A stretch of DNA of 64,000 nucleotides from Stenotrophomonas maltophilia. Its GTDB lineage: Bacteria; Pseudomonadota; Gammaproteobacteria; Xanthomonadales; Xanthomonadaceae. Positions 41,382 to 50,739 of the stretch are shown here, in pieces (the first letter of the stretch is position 1; the number at the start of each line of letters is the position of its first letter). Both the position numbers and the translations under genes were made by a program. Location of the stretch: assembly GCF_039555535.1 (NCBI RefSeq), contig NZ_CP154630.1:4663001-4727000 (forward strand), written 5' to 3'. The notes under the pieces were generated by a model that was not told the origin of the DNA, did not search any database, and worked only from the letters and a program-made list of their open reading frames with translations.

Positions 41382-44300
41382 ATGTTCAAGCTGATCATTG
41401 AAACAGCGGTGCGCCACCGCTGGCTGGTGGTGTTCCTGGCGGCGCTGATCGCTGCGGTGGGCCTGTTCCAGCTGGGCAAGCTGCCGATCGACGCGGTGCC
41501 GGACATCACCAACCGCCAGGTGCAGATCAATACGGTGGCACCTGCACTGACCCCGGAGCAGATCGAGCGGCAGGTGACCTACCCGCTGGAAACCGCGCTG
41601 GCCGGCATTCCCGGCCTGTCCACCACGCGTTCGCTGTCGCGCAATGGCTTCTCGCAGGTCACCGCGATCTTCACCGATGCCACCGACATCTACTTCGCAC
41701 GCCAGCAGGTGGCCGAACGCATGCGCGAAGCGGCCGATGACCTGCCCGATGGCGCATCGCCGATGCTGTCGCCGGTCACCACCGGCCTCGGCGAAGTGCT
41801 GATGTGGACGGTGGACTTCACTACGTTCGATCCGGCCAAGCTGGCCAAGCCCGGTGAAGCCGGCTGGCAGGCCGGTGAGGTCTACCGCACACCGGAAGGC
41901 AACCTGCTGCGCACGCCGGAAGAACGCGCGACCTACCTGCGTACCGTGCAGGACTGGATCATTGCGCCGCAGATGCGCTCCAGCCCGGGGCTGGCCGGTG
42001 TCGATACGGTCGGCGGCTACGTCAAGGAATACGGCGTGCATCCGGACAGCGCGCGGCTGGCCGCGCACGGCCTCGGCCTGGCCGATCTGGTCACTGCCCT
42101 GCAGCGTTCCAACGTGCAGGCCGGCGCCGGTTTCGTGCAGCGTGCCGGCGAAGGTCTGGTGGTGCGTGCCGATGGCCTGGCGCTGACCACCGAGGATCTT
42201 GCACAGGCGCCGGTGGCTACCCGCAATGGCGTGGTGGTGCGCGTGGCCGATGTGGCCACCGTGGAACTGAGCCGCGCGCCGCGCCTGGGTGCAGCCAGCC
42301 GCAACGGCCACGAGGCCGTGCTGGGCACCGCGCTGATGATTGCCGGTGGCAACAGCCGCACCGTGGCGCAGGCCGCGGCCGCACGCCTGGAACAGGTCAA
42401 CAAGTCGCTGCCGGCCGACATCGTGGCGGCGCCGGTGCTGGACCGCAGCGTGCTGGTCAATTCCACCATCAAGACCGTGGCCAAGAACCTCACCGAAGGC
42501 GCACTGCTGGTGGTGGTGGTGCTGTTCCTGCTGCTGGGCAACCTGCGTGCGGCGACGATCACCGCGCTGGTGATTCCGCTGTCGTTCCTGTTCGCAGTGA
42601 TCGGCATGAACCGCTTCGGCATCAGCGGCAACCTGATGAGCCTGGGTGCGCTGGACTTCGGCATCCTGGTTGACGGTGCGGTGATCGTGGTCGAATCGAC
42701 GCTGCTGATGCTCGGCCAGCGCCGCGCCGAACTGGGCCGTGCGTTGACCGCGATGGAACGGCTGCGCGTGGCCGCCGATTCGGCAATGAAAATGGCGCGA
42801 CCGGCGGCGTTCGGCCAGCTGATCATCCTGCTGGTGTTCGCGCCGATCCTCACCCTGGAAGGCGTGGAGGGCAAGACGTTCCACCCGATGGCGGCGACCT
42901 TCATGCTGGCCCTGGTCGGTGCCTTCCTCTTCTCTTTCACTTTCGTTCCGGCGATGGCCGCACTGCTGGTGCGCGAGCCGAAGCTGAAGGACGGCGATGC
43001 CCATGCGAACGAGGGCGAGCACGAAACCAGGCTGATCCGCGTGCTGCGTGCGCGCATCGAACCGGTGATCCGCAAGGCCGTGGCGCATCCGCGCACGGTG
43101 GTGGCCGGTGCGGTGATGATGGTGGTGGTGGGGATCGGCTCGTTCTCGCTGCTGGGCCGTGAGTTCATGCCGACGCTGGACGAAGGCAACGTGGCGATGC
43201 AGGCCCTGCGCGTGCCGTCGACCTCACTGGAGCAGTCGCTGGCGATGCAGCTGGCACTGGAGAAGGCGATCGCCAAGCAGCCGGAAGTGGAGACCGTGTT
43301 CTCGCGTACCGGTACCGCCGAGGCGGCGATCGACCCGATGCCGACCAACATCTCCGACAGCGTGATCGTGCTGAAGCCGCGCAAGGACTGGCCCGATCCG
43401 AAGCTCGCCAAGGACGAACTGGTAGCGCGTTTCGAAGCGCTGGCCGGGCAACAGCTGGGCAACAGTTTCGAGTTCAGCCAGCCGATCGAGCTGCGCTTCA
43501 ACGAGCTGATTTCCGGCGTGCGTACCGATCTGGCGGTGATGATCTTCGGCGATGACTTCAGCCAGCTGCAGAAGGTGGCCGACCAGGTGGCACTGAAGCT
43601 GCGTGCGGTGGATGGCGCGGCCGACGTGCGGGTGGAACAGATCTCCGGCCTGCCCACACTGAACGTGGCGATCGACCACGTGGCGGCGGCGCAGTACGGG
43701 CTGACCGCCGCGGATGTGAGTGATGCACTGTCCACCGGCATCGGCGGTACCACGGCCGGCAAGATCTTCGAAGGGGATCGCCGCTTCAACGTGGTGGTGC
43801 GCCTGGACGATGCCTCGCGCAACGATCCGGACCAGCTGGCGTCACTGCCGATCGCCACGCCGTCGGGACTGGTGATTCCACTGTCGTCGGTGGCCCGCAT
43901 CACGGTCAGCGAAGGACCGAACCAGATCAGCCGCAACAACGGCAGCCGCCGCGTGGTGGTGCAGGCCAACGTGCGTGGGCGCGACCTGGGTGGCTTCGTC
44001 GGCGAGGCGCAGGCCGCCGTGGCCGATGTGGCGCTGCCACCGGGCGCCTACCTGACCTGGGGCGGCCAGTTCGAGAACCTGCAGCGCGCGGAGAAGCGGC
44101 TGGCGACGGTGGTGCCGGTGGTGTTCCTGCTGATCGGCAGCCTGCTGTTCATGGCCCTGCGCAGCGGCAAGGAAGCCATTCTGGTGTTCAGCTGCGTGCC
44201 GTTGGCGCTGGTCGGCGGCATCCTCGCGCTGCTGCTGCGTGGCATGCCGTTCTCGGTGTCGGCGGCGGTCGGCTTCATCGCCGTCTCCGGCGTGGCGACC

Positions 44301-44591
44301 TTGAACGGCCTGGTGCTGATGCAGGCGATCCGCGAACGCCTGGATGCCGGCGACCTGCCGCTGCAGGCGGCGATCAACGGTGCTTCCAGCCGCATCCGCG
44401 CGGTGCTGACCACGGCGCTGGTGGCGATCGTCGGCTTCATTCCGATGGCAATTGCCAGCGGTTCCGGTGCGGAAGTGCAGAAGCCGCTGGCGACGGTGGT
44501 GATCGGTGGCTTGATCACGGCTACCGTGCTGACCCTGCTGGTGCTGCCGACGTTTGCGGCGCGCGTGGCCAAGCCGCGGGCGGTGGGGTGA
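41382..44591 (+). CDS. czcA: CzcA-like heavy-metal RND efflux pump
   Basis: A 1069-residue RND transporter with helix 1 near the N-terminus (WLVVFLAALIAAVGLFQLG), two large periplasmic loops and twelve helices. The DFGILVDGAVIVVES segment in helix 4 carries the proton-relay acidic residues of the heavy-metal subgroup. It pumps divalent cations (most likely zinc, cadmium or cobalt) out by proton antiport with CzcB and CzcC. The ATG at 41382 has a GGAGG site and lies 10 bases after czcB. No two-component regulator is visible in the window. Confidence 0.93.
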   Translation: MFKLIIETAVRHRWLVVFLAALIAAVGLFQLGKLPIDAVPDITNRQVQINTVAPALTPEQIERQVTYPLETALAGIPGLSTTRSLSRNGFSQVTAIFTDATDIYFARQQVAERMREAADDLPDGASPMLSPVTTGLGEVLMWTVDFTTFDPAKLAKPGEAGWQAGEVYRTPEGNLLRTPEERATYLRTVQDWIIAPQMRSSPGLAGVDTVGGYVKEYGVHPDSARLAAHGLGLADLVTALQRSNVQAGAGFVQRAGEGLVVRADGLALTTEDLAQAPVATRNGVVVRVADVATVELSRAPRLGAASRNGHEAVLGTALMIAGGNSRTVAQAAAARLEQVNKSLPADIVAAPVLDRSVLVNSTIKTVAKNLTEGALLVVVVLFLLLGNLRAATITALVIPLSFLFAVIGMNRFGISGNLMSLGALDFGILVDGAVIVVESTLLMLGQRRAELGRALTAMERLRVAADSAMKMARPAAFGQLIILLVFAPILTLEGVEGKTFHPMAATFMLALVGAFLFSFTFVPAMAALLVREPKLKDGDAHANEGEHETRLIRVLRARIEPVIRKAVAHPRTVVAGAVMMVVVGIGSFSLLGREFMPTLDEGNVAMQALRVPSTSLEQSLAMQLALEKAIAKQPEVETVFSRTGTAEAAIDPMPTNISDSVIVLKPRKDWPDPKLAKDELVARFEALAGQQLGNSFEFSQPIELRFNELISGVRTDLAVMIFGDDFSQLQKVADQVALKLRAVDGAADVRVEQISGLPTLNVAIDHVAAAQYGLTAADVSDALSTGIGGTTAGKIFEGDRRFNVVVRLDDASRNDPDQLASLPIATPSGLVIPLSSVARITVSEGPNQISRNNGSRRVVVQANVRGRDLGGFVGEAQAAVADVALPPGAYLTWGGQFENLQRAEKRLATVVPVVFLLIGSLLFMALRSGKEAILVFSCVPLALVGGILALLLRGMPFSVSAAVGFIAVSGVATLNGLVLMQAIRERLDAGDLPLQAAINGASSRIRAVLTTALVAIVGFIPMAIASGSGAEVQKPLATVVIGGLITATVLTLLVLPTFAARVAKPRAVG

Positions 44592-44598
44592 GCTGAGA

Positions 44599-44638
44599 GG
44601 GGGTCGGAGCCCTTTCCGGGGGAAAGGGATCCGACCCC
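44599..44638. repeat. Palindrome of the GGGTCAGAGCCCTTTCC family
   Basis: GGGGTCGGAGCCCTTTCC, a short loop, then the inverted GGAAAGGGATCCGACCCC, right after czcA. Confidence 0.78.
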
Positions 44639-44644
44639 GTGACA

Positions 44645-44681
44645 GGGTCGGATCCCCGCCCTTCGGGCGGGGCTCTGACCC
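44645..44681. repeat. Second palindrome in tandem, same family
   Basis: GGGTCGGATCCCCGCCC, TTC, GGGCGGGGCTCTGACCC. It shares the outer arms with the previous element but has a different inner stem. Together the two form a probable bidirectional end between czcA and the convergent peptidase gene. Confidence 0.72.
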
Positions 44682-44694
44682 GATCACACGACGG

Positions 44695-46464
44695 TCAGGC
44701 CTTCTTGCGTTCGGCGATGTAGGCCTGGATCTGTTGTTCCAGCACCGGCAGCGGCACCGAGCCCTGCTTCAGCAGGGTGTCGTGGAAACCCTTGATGTCG
44801 AACTTGTCGCCCAGCTCCTTCTCGGCCTGCGCACGCAGGCGCACGATGGCGATCTCGCCCAGCTTGTAGCTCAGCGCCTGGCCCGGCCAGGAGATGTAGC
44901 GATCCACTTCGGTGGTCACTTCATGCTCGCTCAGCGCGGTGTGGTCGCGCAGGTAGGCCAGCGCCTGCTCGCGGGTCCAGCCCTTGCTGTGCACGCCGGT
45001 GTCGATCACCAGGCGCGCCGCACGCCACATTTCGTAGGTCAGGCGGCCGAAATCCTCGTACGGGGTTTCGTAGATGCCCATCTCCACGCCCAGCTTCTCG
45101 CAGTACAGCGCCCAGCCTTCGCCATAGGCGGAGATGTAGGCGTTGCGGCGGAACTCGGGCAGGTTCTTCTGCTCGGCGGCGATGGCGCCCTGCAGCGCGT
45201 GGCCCGGATCGGATTCATGCAGGGTCAGCGCCGGCAGGTTGTACAGCGGGCGCGATGGCAGGTTGTAGGTATTGAGCCAGTAGGTGCCCATGCCACCACG
45301 GCCGGCAGTCCAGAACGGCGCGATATCCGGCGGTACCGGCACGATGGTGAAGCGCGCGCGCGGCAGCGTCATGTACTTGCCGAGCTGGCCATCGGCGCGC
45401 TTGGAGATCCACGCAGCACGCGACAGCAGCTCTTCCGGCGTCTTGGCATAGAACTGTGGATCGGTACGCAGGAAGGTCAGGAACTCGGCGAAGCTGCCCT
45501 TGAACTTCACCTGCTTGATGATGTCGTTCATCTCGCCCTGGATGCGTGCGACTTCCTCCAGGCCGATGCGGTGGATCTCGTCAGGCGACAGGTCCAGCGT
45601 GGTGTATTCGTGGATCTGCTGCTTGTAGTACGCCTTGCCATCGGGCATCGCTTCGGCGGCCAGGGTGGTGCGCGCCTGCGGCACGTACTCGCTGACGAAG
45701 AAGGTGCGCAGCTGCTGGAACGCCGGCACCACCTTGCCGCTGATCGCCGCGCGCGCCTGCGCCTGCAGCCTGGCCTGTTCGGCGGCCGGAACAGTATTGG
45801 GCAGCTTCTTGAACGGCGCATACAGCGGCGATTCGGTCGGGTCCTTCAGCTCGGCGACGGTGGCGATGGACACCTCGCGGCCATCGAGCACCGCACGCGG
45901 CACGCTGAAACCACGCTTCAGGCCGGCGCGCATGTTCTCGGTCTGCTGACCGAAGTAGCGCGGTACGTCATTCAAGCGTGCGATGTAGTTCTGGTAGTCC
46001 TGCACGGTCTTCATCTCGCGCCGCGCCATGAAGGACAGGTTGGACCAGAACGAGGAGTCGGCGTTGAACGGCATCTCATAGCCGCGCAGGCGCACTTCCT
46101 CGGCCAGGTTGAACACCTGGTCGTGGTAGATCGCGTAGTTGACCTGGTTGTCGGGCGAGAGCGTCTTCGGATCGATCTTCTTCAATGCGGCCAGGGTTTC
46201 ATCCCAGACCTTCAGGCGCGCCTGCTGCGCGGCCGGGCCGACGTCGGGCATGCGGGTGGCGTTGGCCGGGGCGTCTTCGTCCTCGCTGGCCTCGCCGCCG
46301 CCTTGCTGGCGCCATTTCCATTCCTTCTCATACAGTGCGCGGAAGGCGGCATCGGCAGGCGATTCGGTGGCGACGCTGGCCGGCGCGGCGGCGGGCGGCG
46401 CGGCCAGGGCCACGGCGGGGGCGGACAGGGCGATCAGCAGGGCAACGGCAAGACGGGTTTTCAC
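44695..46464 (-). CDS. Secreted DUF885-family zinc peptidase-like protein (GTG start)
   Basis: A 589-residue protein with a signal peptide (LAVALLIALSAPAVALA). The DUF885 metal motif HESDPGHALQ and the later AYGEGWALYCEKLG (family EGWALY) are intact, suggesting an extracytoplasmic metallopeptidase or related hydrolase. The frame is open upstream to 46767, through a repeat; the GTG at 46464 directly before the signal peptide is the natural start, with another GTG 6 bases upstream as an alternative. Substrate unknown. Confidence 0.87.
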   Translation of the reverse strand: MKTRLAVALLIALSAPAVALAAPPAAAPASVATESPADAAFRALYEKEWKWRQQGGGEASEDEDAPANATRMPDVGPAAQQARLKVWDETLAALKKIDPKTLSPDNQVNYAIYHDQVFNLAEEVRLRGYEMPFNADSSFWSNLSFMARREMKTVQDYQNYIARLNDVPRYFGQQTENMRAGLKRGFSVPRAVLDGREVSIATVAELKDPTESPLYAPFKKLPNTVPAAEQARLQAQARAAISGKVVPAFQQLRTFFVSEYVPQARTTLAAEAMPDGKAYYKQQIHEYTTLDLSPDEIHRIGLEEVARIQGEMNDIIKQVKFKGSFAEFLTFLRTDPQFYAKTPEELLSRAAWISKRADGQLGKYMTLPRARFTIVPVPPDIAPFWTAGRGGMGTYWLNTYNLPSRPLYNLPALTLHESDPGHALQGAIAAEQKNLPEFRRNAYISAYGEGWALYCEKLGVEMGIYETPYEDFGRLTYEMWRAARLVIDTGVHSKGWTREQALAYLRDHTALSEHEVTTEVDRYISWPGQALSYKLGEIAIVRLRAQAEKELGDKFDIKGFHDTLLKQGSVPLPVLEQQIQAYIAERKKA

Positions 46465-46601
46465 GAGCACAGGTTCCCGGGAAGGCAGACCCCGATCATG
46501 GCACCCCCCACCGCCGGTGGCATGGGACGAAGGTCCTGCCTGCAACGCAGGCAGGGCCGGGAACCGGCCGCAGGCCGGGACCCAAGCGCCGGAGGCGCGT
46601 G

Positions 46602-46673
46602 GTAGCGCGGGGCCATGCCCCGCGAGCGCGCAGCGCGGAAAAGATACATCCGCCGGGCATGGCCCGGCGCTAC
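46602..46673. repeat. SMAG-type repeat, GCGGGGCCATGCCCCGC subtype
   Basis: GTAGCGCGGGGCCATGCCCC with a partner ending GGGCATGGCCCGGCGCTAC. It has the same GTAG head but a CGGGGC stem. It is one of several repeats filling the 319-base gap 46465-46783, which holds no gene I can support. Confidence 0.75.
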
Positions 46674-46686
46674 CAACGAACATGCC

Positions 46687-46710
46687 GTAGATCCACGCCA
46701 TGCGTGGATG
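46687..46710. repeat. Single GTAG hairpin, GATCCACGCC subtype
   Basis: GTAGATCCACGCCATGCGTG followed by GATG is a lone stem-loop with the GTAG head and no inverted partner. Confidence 0.6.
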
Positions 46711-46726
46711 CGCCGGGGATCCTGAT

Positions 46727-46765
46727 GGGGTCAGAGCCCTTTCCTGCGGAAAGGGATCCGACCCC
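46727..46765. repeat. Palindrome of the GGGTCAGAGCCCTTTCC family
   Basis: GGGGTCAGAGCCCTTTCC, TGC, GGAAAGGGATCCGACCCC. It sits 18 bases after the end of the LAB_N gene. Confidence 0.8.
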
Positions 46766-46783
46766 AAGCCCTACCCGGGGCCC

Positions 46784-47131
46784 TCAGTGGCCGGCCCTGT
46801 CGCGCTTCCAGCCGCGGTGCTTGATGTCCAGGTGCAGGCTGTACAGCGCGGTGAACGCCGGGAACAGGTTCTGCAGCACGCCTACCGAGTCCTGCTTGGC
46901 CGAGAACAGGAAATAGCTCAGCGTCATCAGGCTGCCGATCACGCTCATGTACCAGAACAGGCGCGGGATGACCGGCTTGCCGGCGCGCTTGGAGGCAATG
47001 AACTGGACCAGCCAGCGGCCGCCGAACATCAGCGCGCCGGTATAACCGATCAGCTTCCAGCCGGTCACATGCAGGCCGGTCCAGTACAGCCAGGTCAACG
47101 GCTGGTCCAGCCAGTGCAGCTCCAGATCCAT
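46784..47131 (-). CDS. LAB_N-domain small membrane protein (lipid-A-disaccharide synthase N-terminal-like)
   Basis: A 115-residue protein with three helices and the LAB_N pattern GALMFGGRWLVQFIASKRAGK followed by PRLFWYMSVIGSLMTLSYF. Such proteins occur beside dolichol-phosphate-type glycosyltransferases and probably help flip or hold a lipid-linked sugar. The start ATG overlaps the stop of the glycosyltransferase by 1 base (TGATG), so the two are coupled. Confidence 0.85.
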   Translation of the reverse strand: MDLELHWLDQPLTWLYWTGLHVTGWKLIGYTGALMFGGRWLVQFIASKRAGKPVIPRLFWYMSVIGSLMTLSYFLFSAKQDSVGVLQNLFPAFTALYSLHLDIKHRGWKRDRAGH

Positions 47132-47853
47132 CAACGCTCCTCCACCGCGGTGCGCTTGCTGCGGGTGATCAGCCACGCCACGCCGCGCAGGTCGCGGATG
47201 CCGACCAGCGCGCGACCGATGTTGTTGTACTTGGACACGCCTGCGGTGCGGTGACGGTGGTTGACCGGCACGCTGGTGGTCTTCCAGCCGGCGCGCTGCA
47301 TCAGCGCCGGCAGGTAGCGGTGCATGTGGTCGAAGTACGGCAGGTCGAGGAACGCGCTGCGCTCGAACAGCTTGATGCCGCAGCCGGTATCGGGGGTATC
47401 GTCGCGCAGCATGCGCGCGCGGATGGCGTTGGCCCAGCGGCTGGCCCAGCGCTTGCTGCCGCTGTCCTGGCGGTTGACGCGCCAGCCGGCGAACAGCTTC
47501 ACCTGGGCCTCGGCGGCATCGCGCGCGGCCAGCAGCTTGGGAATATCGGCCGGATCGTTCTGGCCGTCACCATCGAGGGTGGCGATCCACGGTGCGCGCG
47601 CGTGCTTGACGCCGGTGCGCACGGCGGTGCTCTGCCCGCTCTGGTTCACGTGGTGCAGCACCCGCAGTTCCGGCGTGGTCGCCTTCAGGCCCTGCAGCAC
47701 GGCCAGGGTGTCATCGCGCGAGTGGTCGTCGATGTAGACGATCTCGAACGGCAGCCGGCCGCGCAGCGCGGCGGTGATTTCAGCGACCAGCGGGGCGACG
47801 TTGTCACGCTCGTTGAACACCGGAACGACAACGGAAAGCTCGGGTTGGCTCAT
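47131..47853 (-). CDS. Family 2 glycosyltransferase (dolichol-phosphate mannose synthase-like)
   Basis: A 240-residue GT2 enzyme. It has SVVVPVFNERDNVAPLV, the DDHSRD (DDxS-type) and TLDGDGQNDP motifs, and the later DTGCGIKLFERSAF, as in ArnC/DPM1-like transferases. It would load a sugar onto undecaprenyl phosphate for envelope modification. It is coupled to the LAB_N protein; no ArnT-type transferase is visible nearby. Confidence 0.9.
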   Translation of the reverse strand: MSQPELSVVVPVFNERDNVAPLVAEITAALRGRLPFEIVYIDDHSRDDTLAVLQGLKATTPELRVLHHVNQSGQSTAVRTGVKHARAPWIATLDGDGQNDPADIPKLLAARDAAEAQVKLFAGWRVNRQDSGSKRWASRWANAIRARMLRDDTPDTGCGIKLFERSAFLDLPYFDHMHRYLPALMQRAGWKTTSVPVNHRHRTAGVSKYNNIGRALVGIRDLRGVAWLITRSKRTAVEER

Positions 47854-47942
47854 AAGGCACTCGGCCAAGGGGGGACAAAGAGCGCGCATTCTCCGAAACC
47901 GAGGTTATCCGAAGATGAACCCCGTGGCGTGAGGATCCATCC

Positions 47943-48908
47943 TCAGGCGCGATCGCCAAAATACTCGCGGCACCACTGCACCACAGGCGGCAGGCCTTCT
48001 TCGATCGGGGTCACCGCATCGAAGCCGAAAGCGTCATGTGCGCGCCGGGTATCGGCCATCGTGCGCACCATGTCGCCGGGCTGCATGGGCTTGTAGACCT
48101 TCTGCGCGGGGCGGCCGGCGGCCTGCTCGATGACGCTGATGAAGCGCTCCAGCTCGACCGGCGTATGGTTGCCGAGGTTGAACACCCGGTGCGGCACCGG
48201 GCCGTCGGCCGGATGCGCGAGGGCGCCGAGGATACCGGACACAATGTCGGAGACATGTGTGAAATCGCGCTGCATGCGGCCTTCGTTGAACACGTCGATG
48301 GGGCGCCCGGCCAGCACCGCGCGCGAGAACAGCAGCGGTGCCATGTCCGGCCGGCCCCACGGGCCATACACGGTGAAGAAGCGCAGGCCGGTGGCATGCA
48401 GGCCGTACAGCTGCGCGTAGGTGTAGGCCATCAGCTCATTGGCCGCCTTGGTCGCCGCGTACAGCGAGCGCGGCTGGTCCACGCGCTGGTCTTCGGAGAA
48501 CGGCGGCGTGGCCGAATCGCCGTACACCGAACTGCTGGAGGCATACACCAGGTGCTGCACGCCGCGATGACGGCACAGTTCCAGCATGTTGACGAAGCCG
48601 ACCAGGTTGCTGTCAACGTAGGCCTGCGGGTTTTCCAGCGAATAGCGCACGCCGGCCTGCGCGGCCAGGTGGATCACTGCGGTCGGCTGCACTTGATCGA
48701 ACAGCGCGGCCAGGCCGTCGCGGTCGGTCAGGTCCAGCGTGCGCAGGTCCAGCGCCGGGCACAGCGCGGCGACGCGGTCGCGCTTGATCTGCGGGTCGTA
48801 GTAGTCGTTGAAGTTGTCCAGGCCGACCACGGACTGGCCCGCCTCCAGCAGCGCGCGGGCGGTATAGGCACCGATGAAGCCGGCAGCGCCGGTGAGCAGG
48901 ATGGTCAT
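47943..48908 (-). CDS. NAD-dependent sugar epimerase (UDP-glucuronate 4-epimerase-like)
   Basis: A 321-residue extended SDR. The GAAGFIGAYTA nucleotide-binding motif, SSSSVYGD and the YAATK catalytic pair are all present. The LDNFNDYYDPQIKRDR segment is typical of UDP-glucuronate 4-epimerases, which make UDP-galacturonate for capsule or lipopolysaccharide. It is 89 bases upstream of the glycosyltransferase on the same strand, so a shared role in envelope sugar synthesis is likely. Confidence 0.9.
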   Translation of the reverse strand: MTILLTGAAGFIGAYTARALLEAGQSVVGLDNFNDYYDPQIKRDRVAALCPALDLRTLDLTDRDGLAALFDQVQPTAVIHLAAQAGVRYSLENPQAYVDSNLVGFVNMLELCRHRGVQHLVYASSSSVYGDSATPPFSEDQRVDQPRSLYAATKAANELMAYTYAQLYGLHATGLRFFTVYGPWGRPDMAPLLFSRAVLAGRPIDVFNEGRMQRDFTHVSDIVSGILGALAHPADGPVPHRVFNLGNHTPVELERFISVIEQAAGRPAQKVYKPMQPGDMVRTMADTRRAHDAFGFDAVTPIEEGLPPVVQWCREYFGDRA

Positions 48909-48959
48909 TGCAGTTGCCTGGAAATCAATGAGTACAGGTGCAGAGGATACGCTGCGGGC

Positions 48960-49691
48960 TCAGAACAGCCCGAAACGCTTCTTGGCTACGTTGCTGCGGC
49001 CGGGTTCGATCACATCCTGGATCTTCTTCGCATCGAAGCGGTCGAGCAGCGCCTCGGCGCCCTTCTTCAGCTTCAGGTCCATCTCTTCCGGATACAGCGG
49101 GACCAGGCTCATGAAGCTGATGGTCTTGCCGTCGTCCAGTTCCAGCGTGGCGAATTCTTCCGGGGTGGTCACCGGCGGCAGCACGATGGCACCGTCGAAG
49201 CCCACGCCCGGCGCGTAGGGCTCGCTGGGATGGCCGTTGGGAATGGTGTGGCCGAAGCCCAGCCAGGTGTCGTACTCGTGCGGCAGCCGCGCCATGCCCT
49301 TCAGCAGGCGCACCGGCCAGTAGTTGCGCTCGTCCTCGAAGGCGTCCTGGGAGATCGGCCAGTCGGCCGGCAGGGTCACCATCAGCTCCATGTAGCGCGG
49401 CACGTCCGCATCCACTTCCGCTGGCACGGTCATCGGCAGGTCGCTCATGCCGGAGGTGACCAGGCGCAGGTACGGGAACTGGTCATTGGCCGGCACCACA
49501 TGCACGTCGATGTGCACCAGGTCGGAGATGATTTCGTGGAAGACACCGGAAACCGGGCCGAGATGGCGCTCGATGTGGGCGCTGATCGCCTCGATGTGTG
49601 CTTCGCCCTGCGCGGGGCTGAAGTCTTTCTGGCGGCTGTGCACCATGATCGGGCTGCCGCCCGGGCTGACGTCGTCGAAGGCGTTGCTCAT
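48960..49691 (-). CDS. Suppressor-of-fused (SUFU) domain protein
   Basis: A 243-residue cytosolic protein matching the bacterial SUFU domain: HIERHLGPVSGVFHEIISDL, VPANDQFPYLRLVTSGMSD, LMVTLPADWP, and a C-terminal EEMDLKLKKGAEALLDRFD. Bacterial SUFU proteins are mostly uncharacterised and often occur as immunity or accessory proteins in toxin loci; none of the neighbours here looks like a toxin. The start at 49691 follows an AGGGAGCAGG ribosome site. Function unknown. Confidence 0.85.
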   Translation of the reverse strand: MSNAFDDVSPGGSPIMVHSRQKDFSPAQGEAHIEAISAHIERHLGPVSGVFHEIISDLVHIDVHVVPANDQFPYLRLVTSGMSDLPMTVPAEVDADVPRYMELMVTLPADWPISQDAFEDERNYWPVRLLKGMARLPHEYDTWLGFGHTIPNGHPSEPYAPGVGFDGAIVLPPVTTPEEFATLELDDGKTISFMSLVPLYPEEMDLKLKKGAEALLDRFDAKKIQDVIEPGRSNVAKKRFGLF

Positions 49692-49815
49692 GTCCTGCTC
49701 CCTGGATGAAGCCACAGACCGGAGAGCCGTGCATCCCCCGGCGCGGCGGTGCGTTCCCTGTCGTTGATGAAGGGACGCGGCAGGAACAGGCCGCCCCCCT
49801 GTCGCTACGCCAGGC

Positions 49816-50739
49816 TCAGCCCTGGCGCGTACGCAGCTTTTCCAGCACGCCGTCCAGGGTGTCCAGGTCGGTGTAGTGGATGATCAGCTTGCCCTTGCCG
49901 CCGCGGCCGTGGTTGATCGCCACCTTGGCGCCGAGCGATTCGGACAGTTCGGTTTCCAGCGAGGCGATGTCGGCCTGCTGCACCTTCGGCGTGGCCACCG
50001 GGCGGTTGCTGGGTACTTTGCCGGCCGCAAAGGCCTGCGCACGGCGCTCGACCTCGCGCACCGACCAGCCCTCATCGGCCGCTTCCTGCGCCAGCTTGCC
50101 GGCCAACTCGGGGGCCAGGGTCAGCAGCGCGCGGGCGTGGCCCATTTCAAGGCGGCGCGTTTCCAGCAGCAGGCGGATGGCCACCGGCAGCTCCAGCAGG
50201 CGCAGCAGGTTGGACACCGCCGCACGCGAGCGGCCAACGGCCTCGGCGGCCTCGGCGTGGGTGAGGGTGAACTCGCTGATCAGGCGCTGCAGCGCCTCGG
50301 CTTCTTCCAGCGGGTTGAGGTCTTCGCGCTGGATGTTCTCGATCAGCGCCATCGCGATGACGGTGCGGTCTTCCAGCTCGCGCACCACCACCGGCACTTC
50401 GTCCAGCCCGGCCAGCTGCGAAGCGCGCCAACGGCGTTCACCGGCGACGATTTCGTAGTTGCCCGCCGGCAGCTGGCGCACCAGGATCGGCTGGATCACG
50501 CCCTGCGACTTGATCGAGTCGGCCAGCTCGGACAGCTTGCCCTCGTCCATCTCGCGGCGCGGCTGGTACTTGCCCGGCTGCAGCTGGCCCACCGCCAGCT
50601 TGCGCAGCACCTCACCCGGCAGCGGCTCGATCACTGCGGTGGTGGCCTGCACCTGGCTGACCGCGCCCTTCGGGCCCAGCAGCGCATCCAGGCCACGGCC
50701 GAGGCCCCGCTTCTTGGCTGCCGGCTTGCTGCTGGTCAT
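49816..50739 (-). CDS. parB: Chromosome partitioning protein ParB
   Basis: A 307-residue ParB. After the basic KKRGLGRGLDALLG N-terminus come the CTPase motifs (QYQPR-type KYQPRREMDEGKLSELADSI, then NYEIVAGERRWRASQLAG), the helix-turn-helix (LTHAEAAEAVGRSRAAVSNL) and the C-terminal dimer domain. ParB loads on parS DNA and organises the origin region with ParA. It overlaps parA by 1 base. I found no perfect parS in the window. Confidence 0.96.
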   Translation of the reverse strand: MTSSKPAAKKRGLGRGLDALLGPKGAVSQVQATTAVIEPLPGEVLRKLAVGQLQPGKYQPRREMDEGKLSELADSIKSQGVIQPILVRQLPAGNYEIVAGERRWRASQLAGLDEVPVVVRELEDRTVIAMALIENIQREDLNPLEEAEALQRLISEFTLTHAEAAEAVGRSRAAVSNLLRLLELPVAIRLLLETRRLEMGHARALLTLAPELAGKLAQEAADEGWSVREVERRAQAFAAGKVPSNRPVATPKVQQADIASLETELSESLGAKVAINHGRGGKGKLIIHYTDLDTLDGVLEKLRTRQG

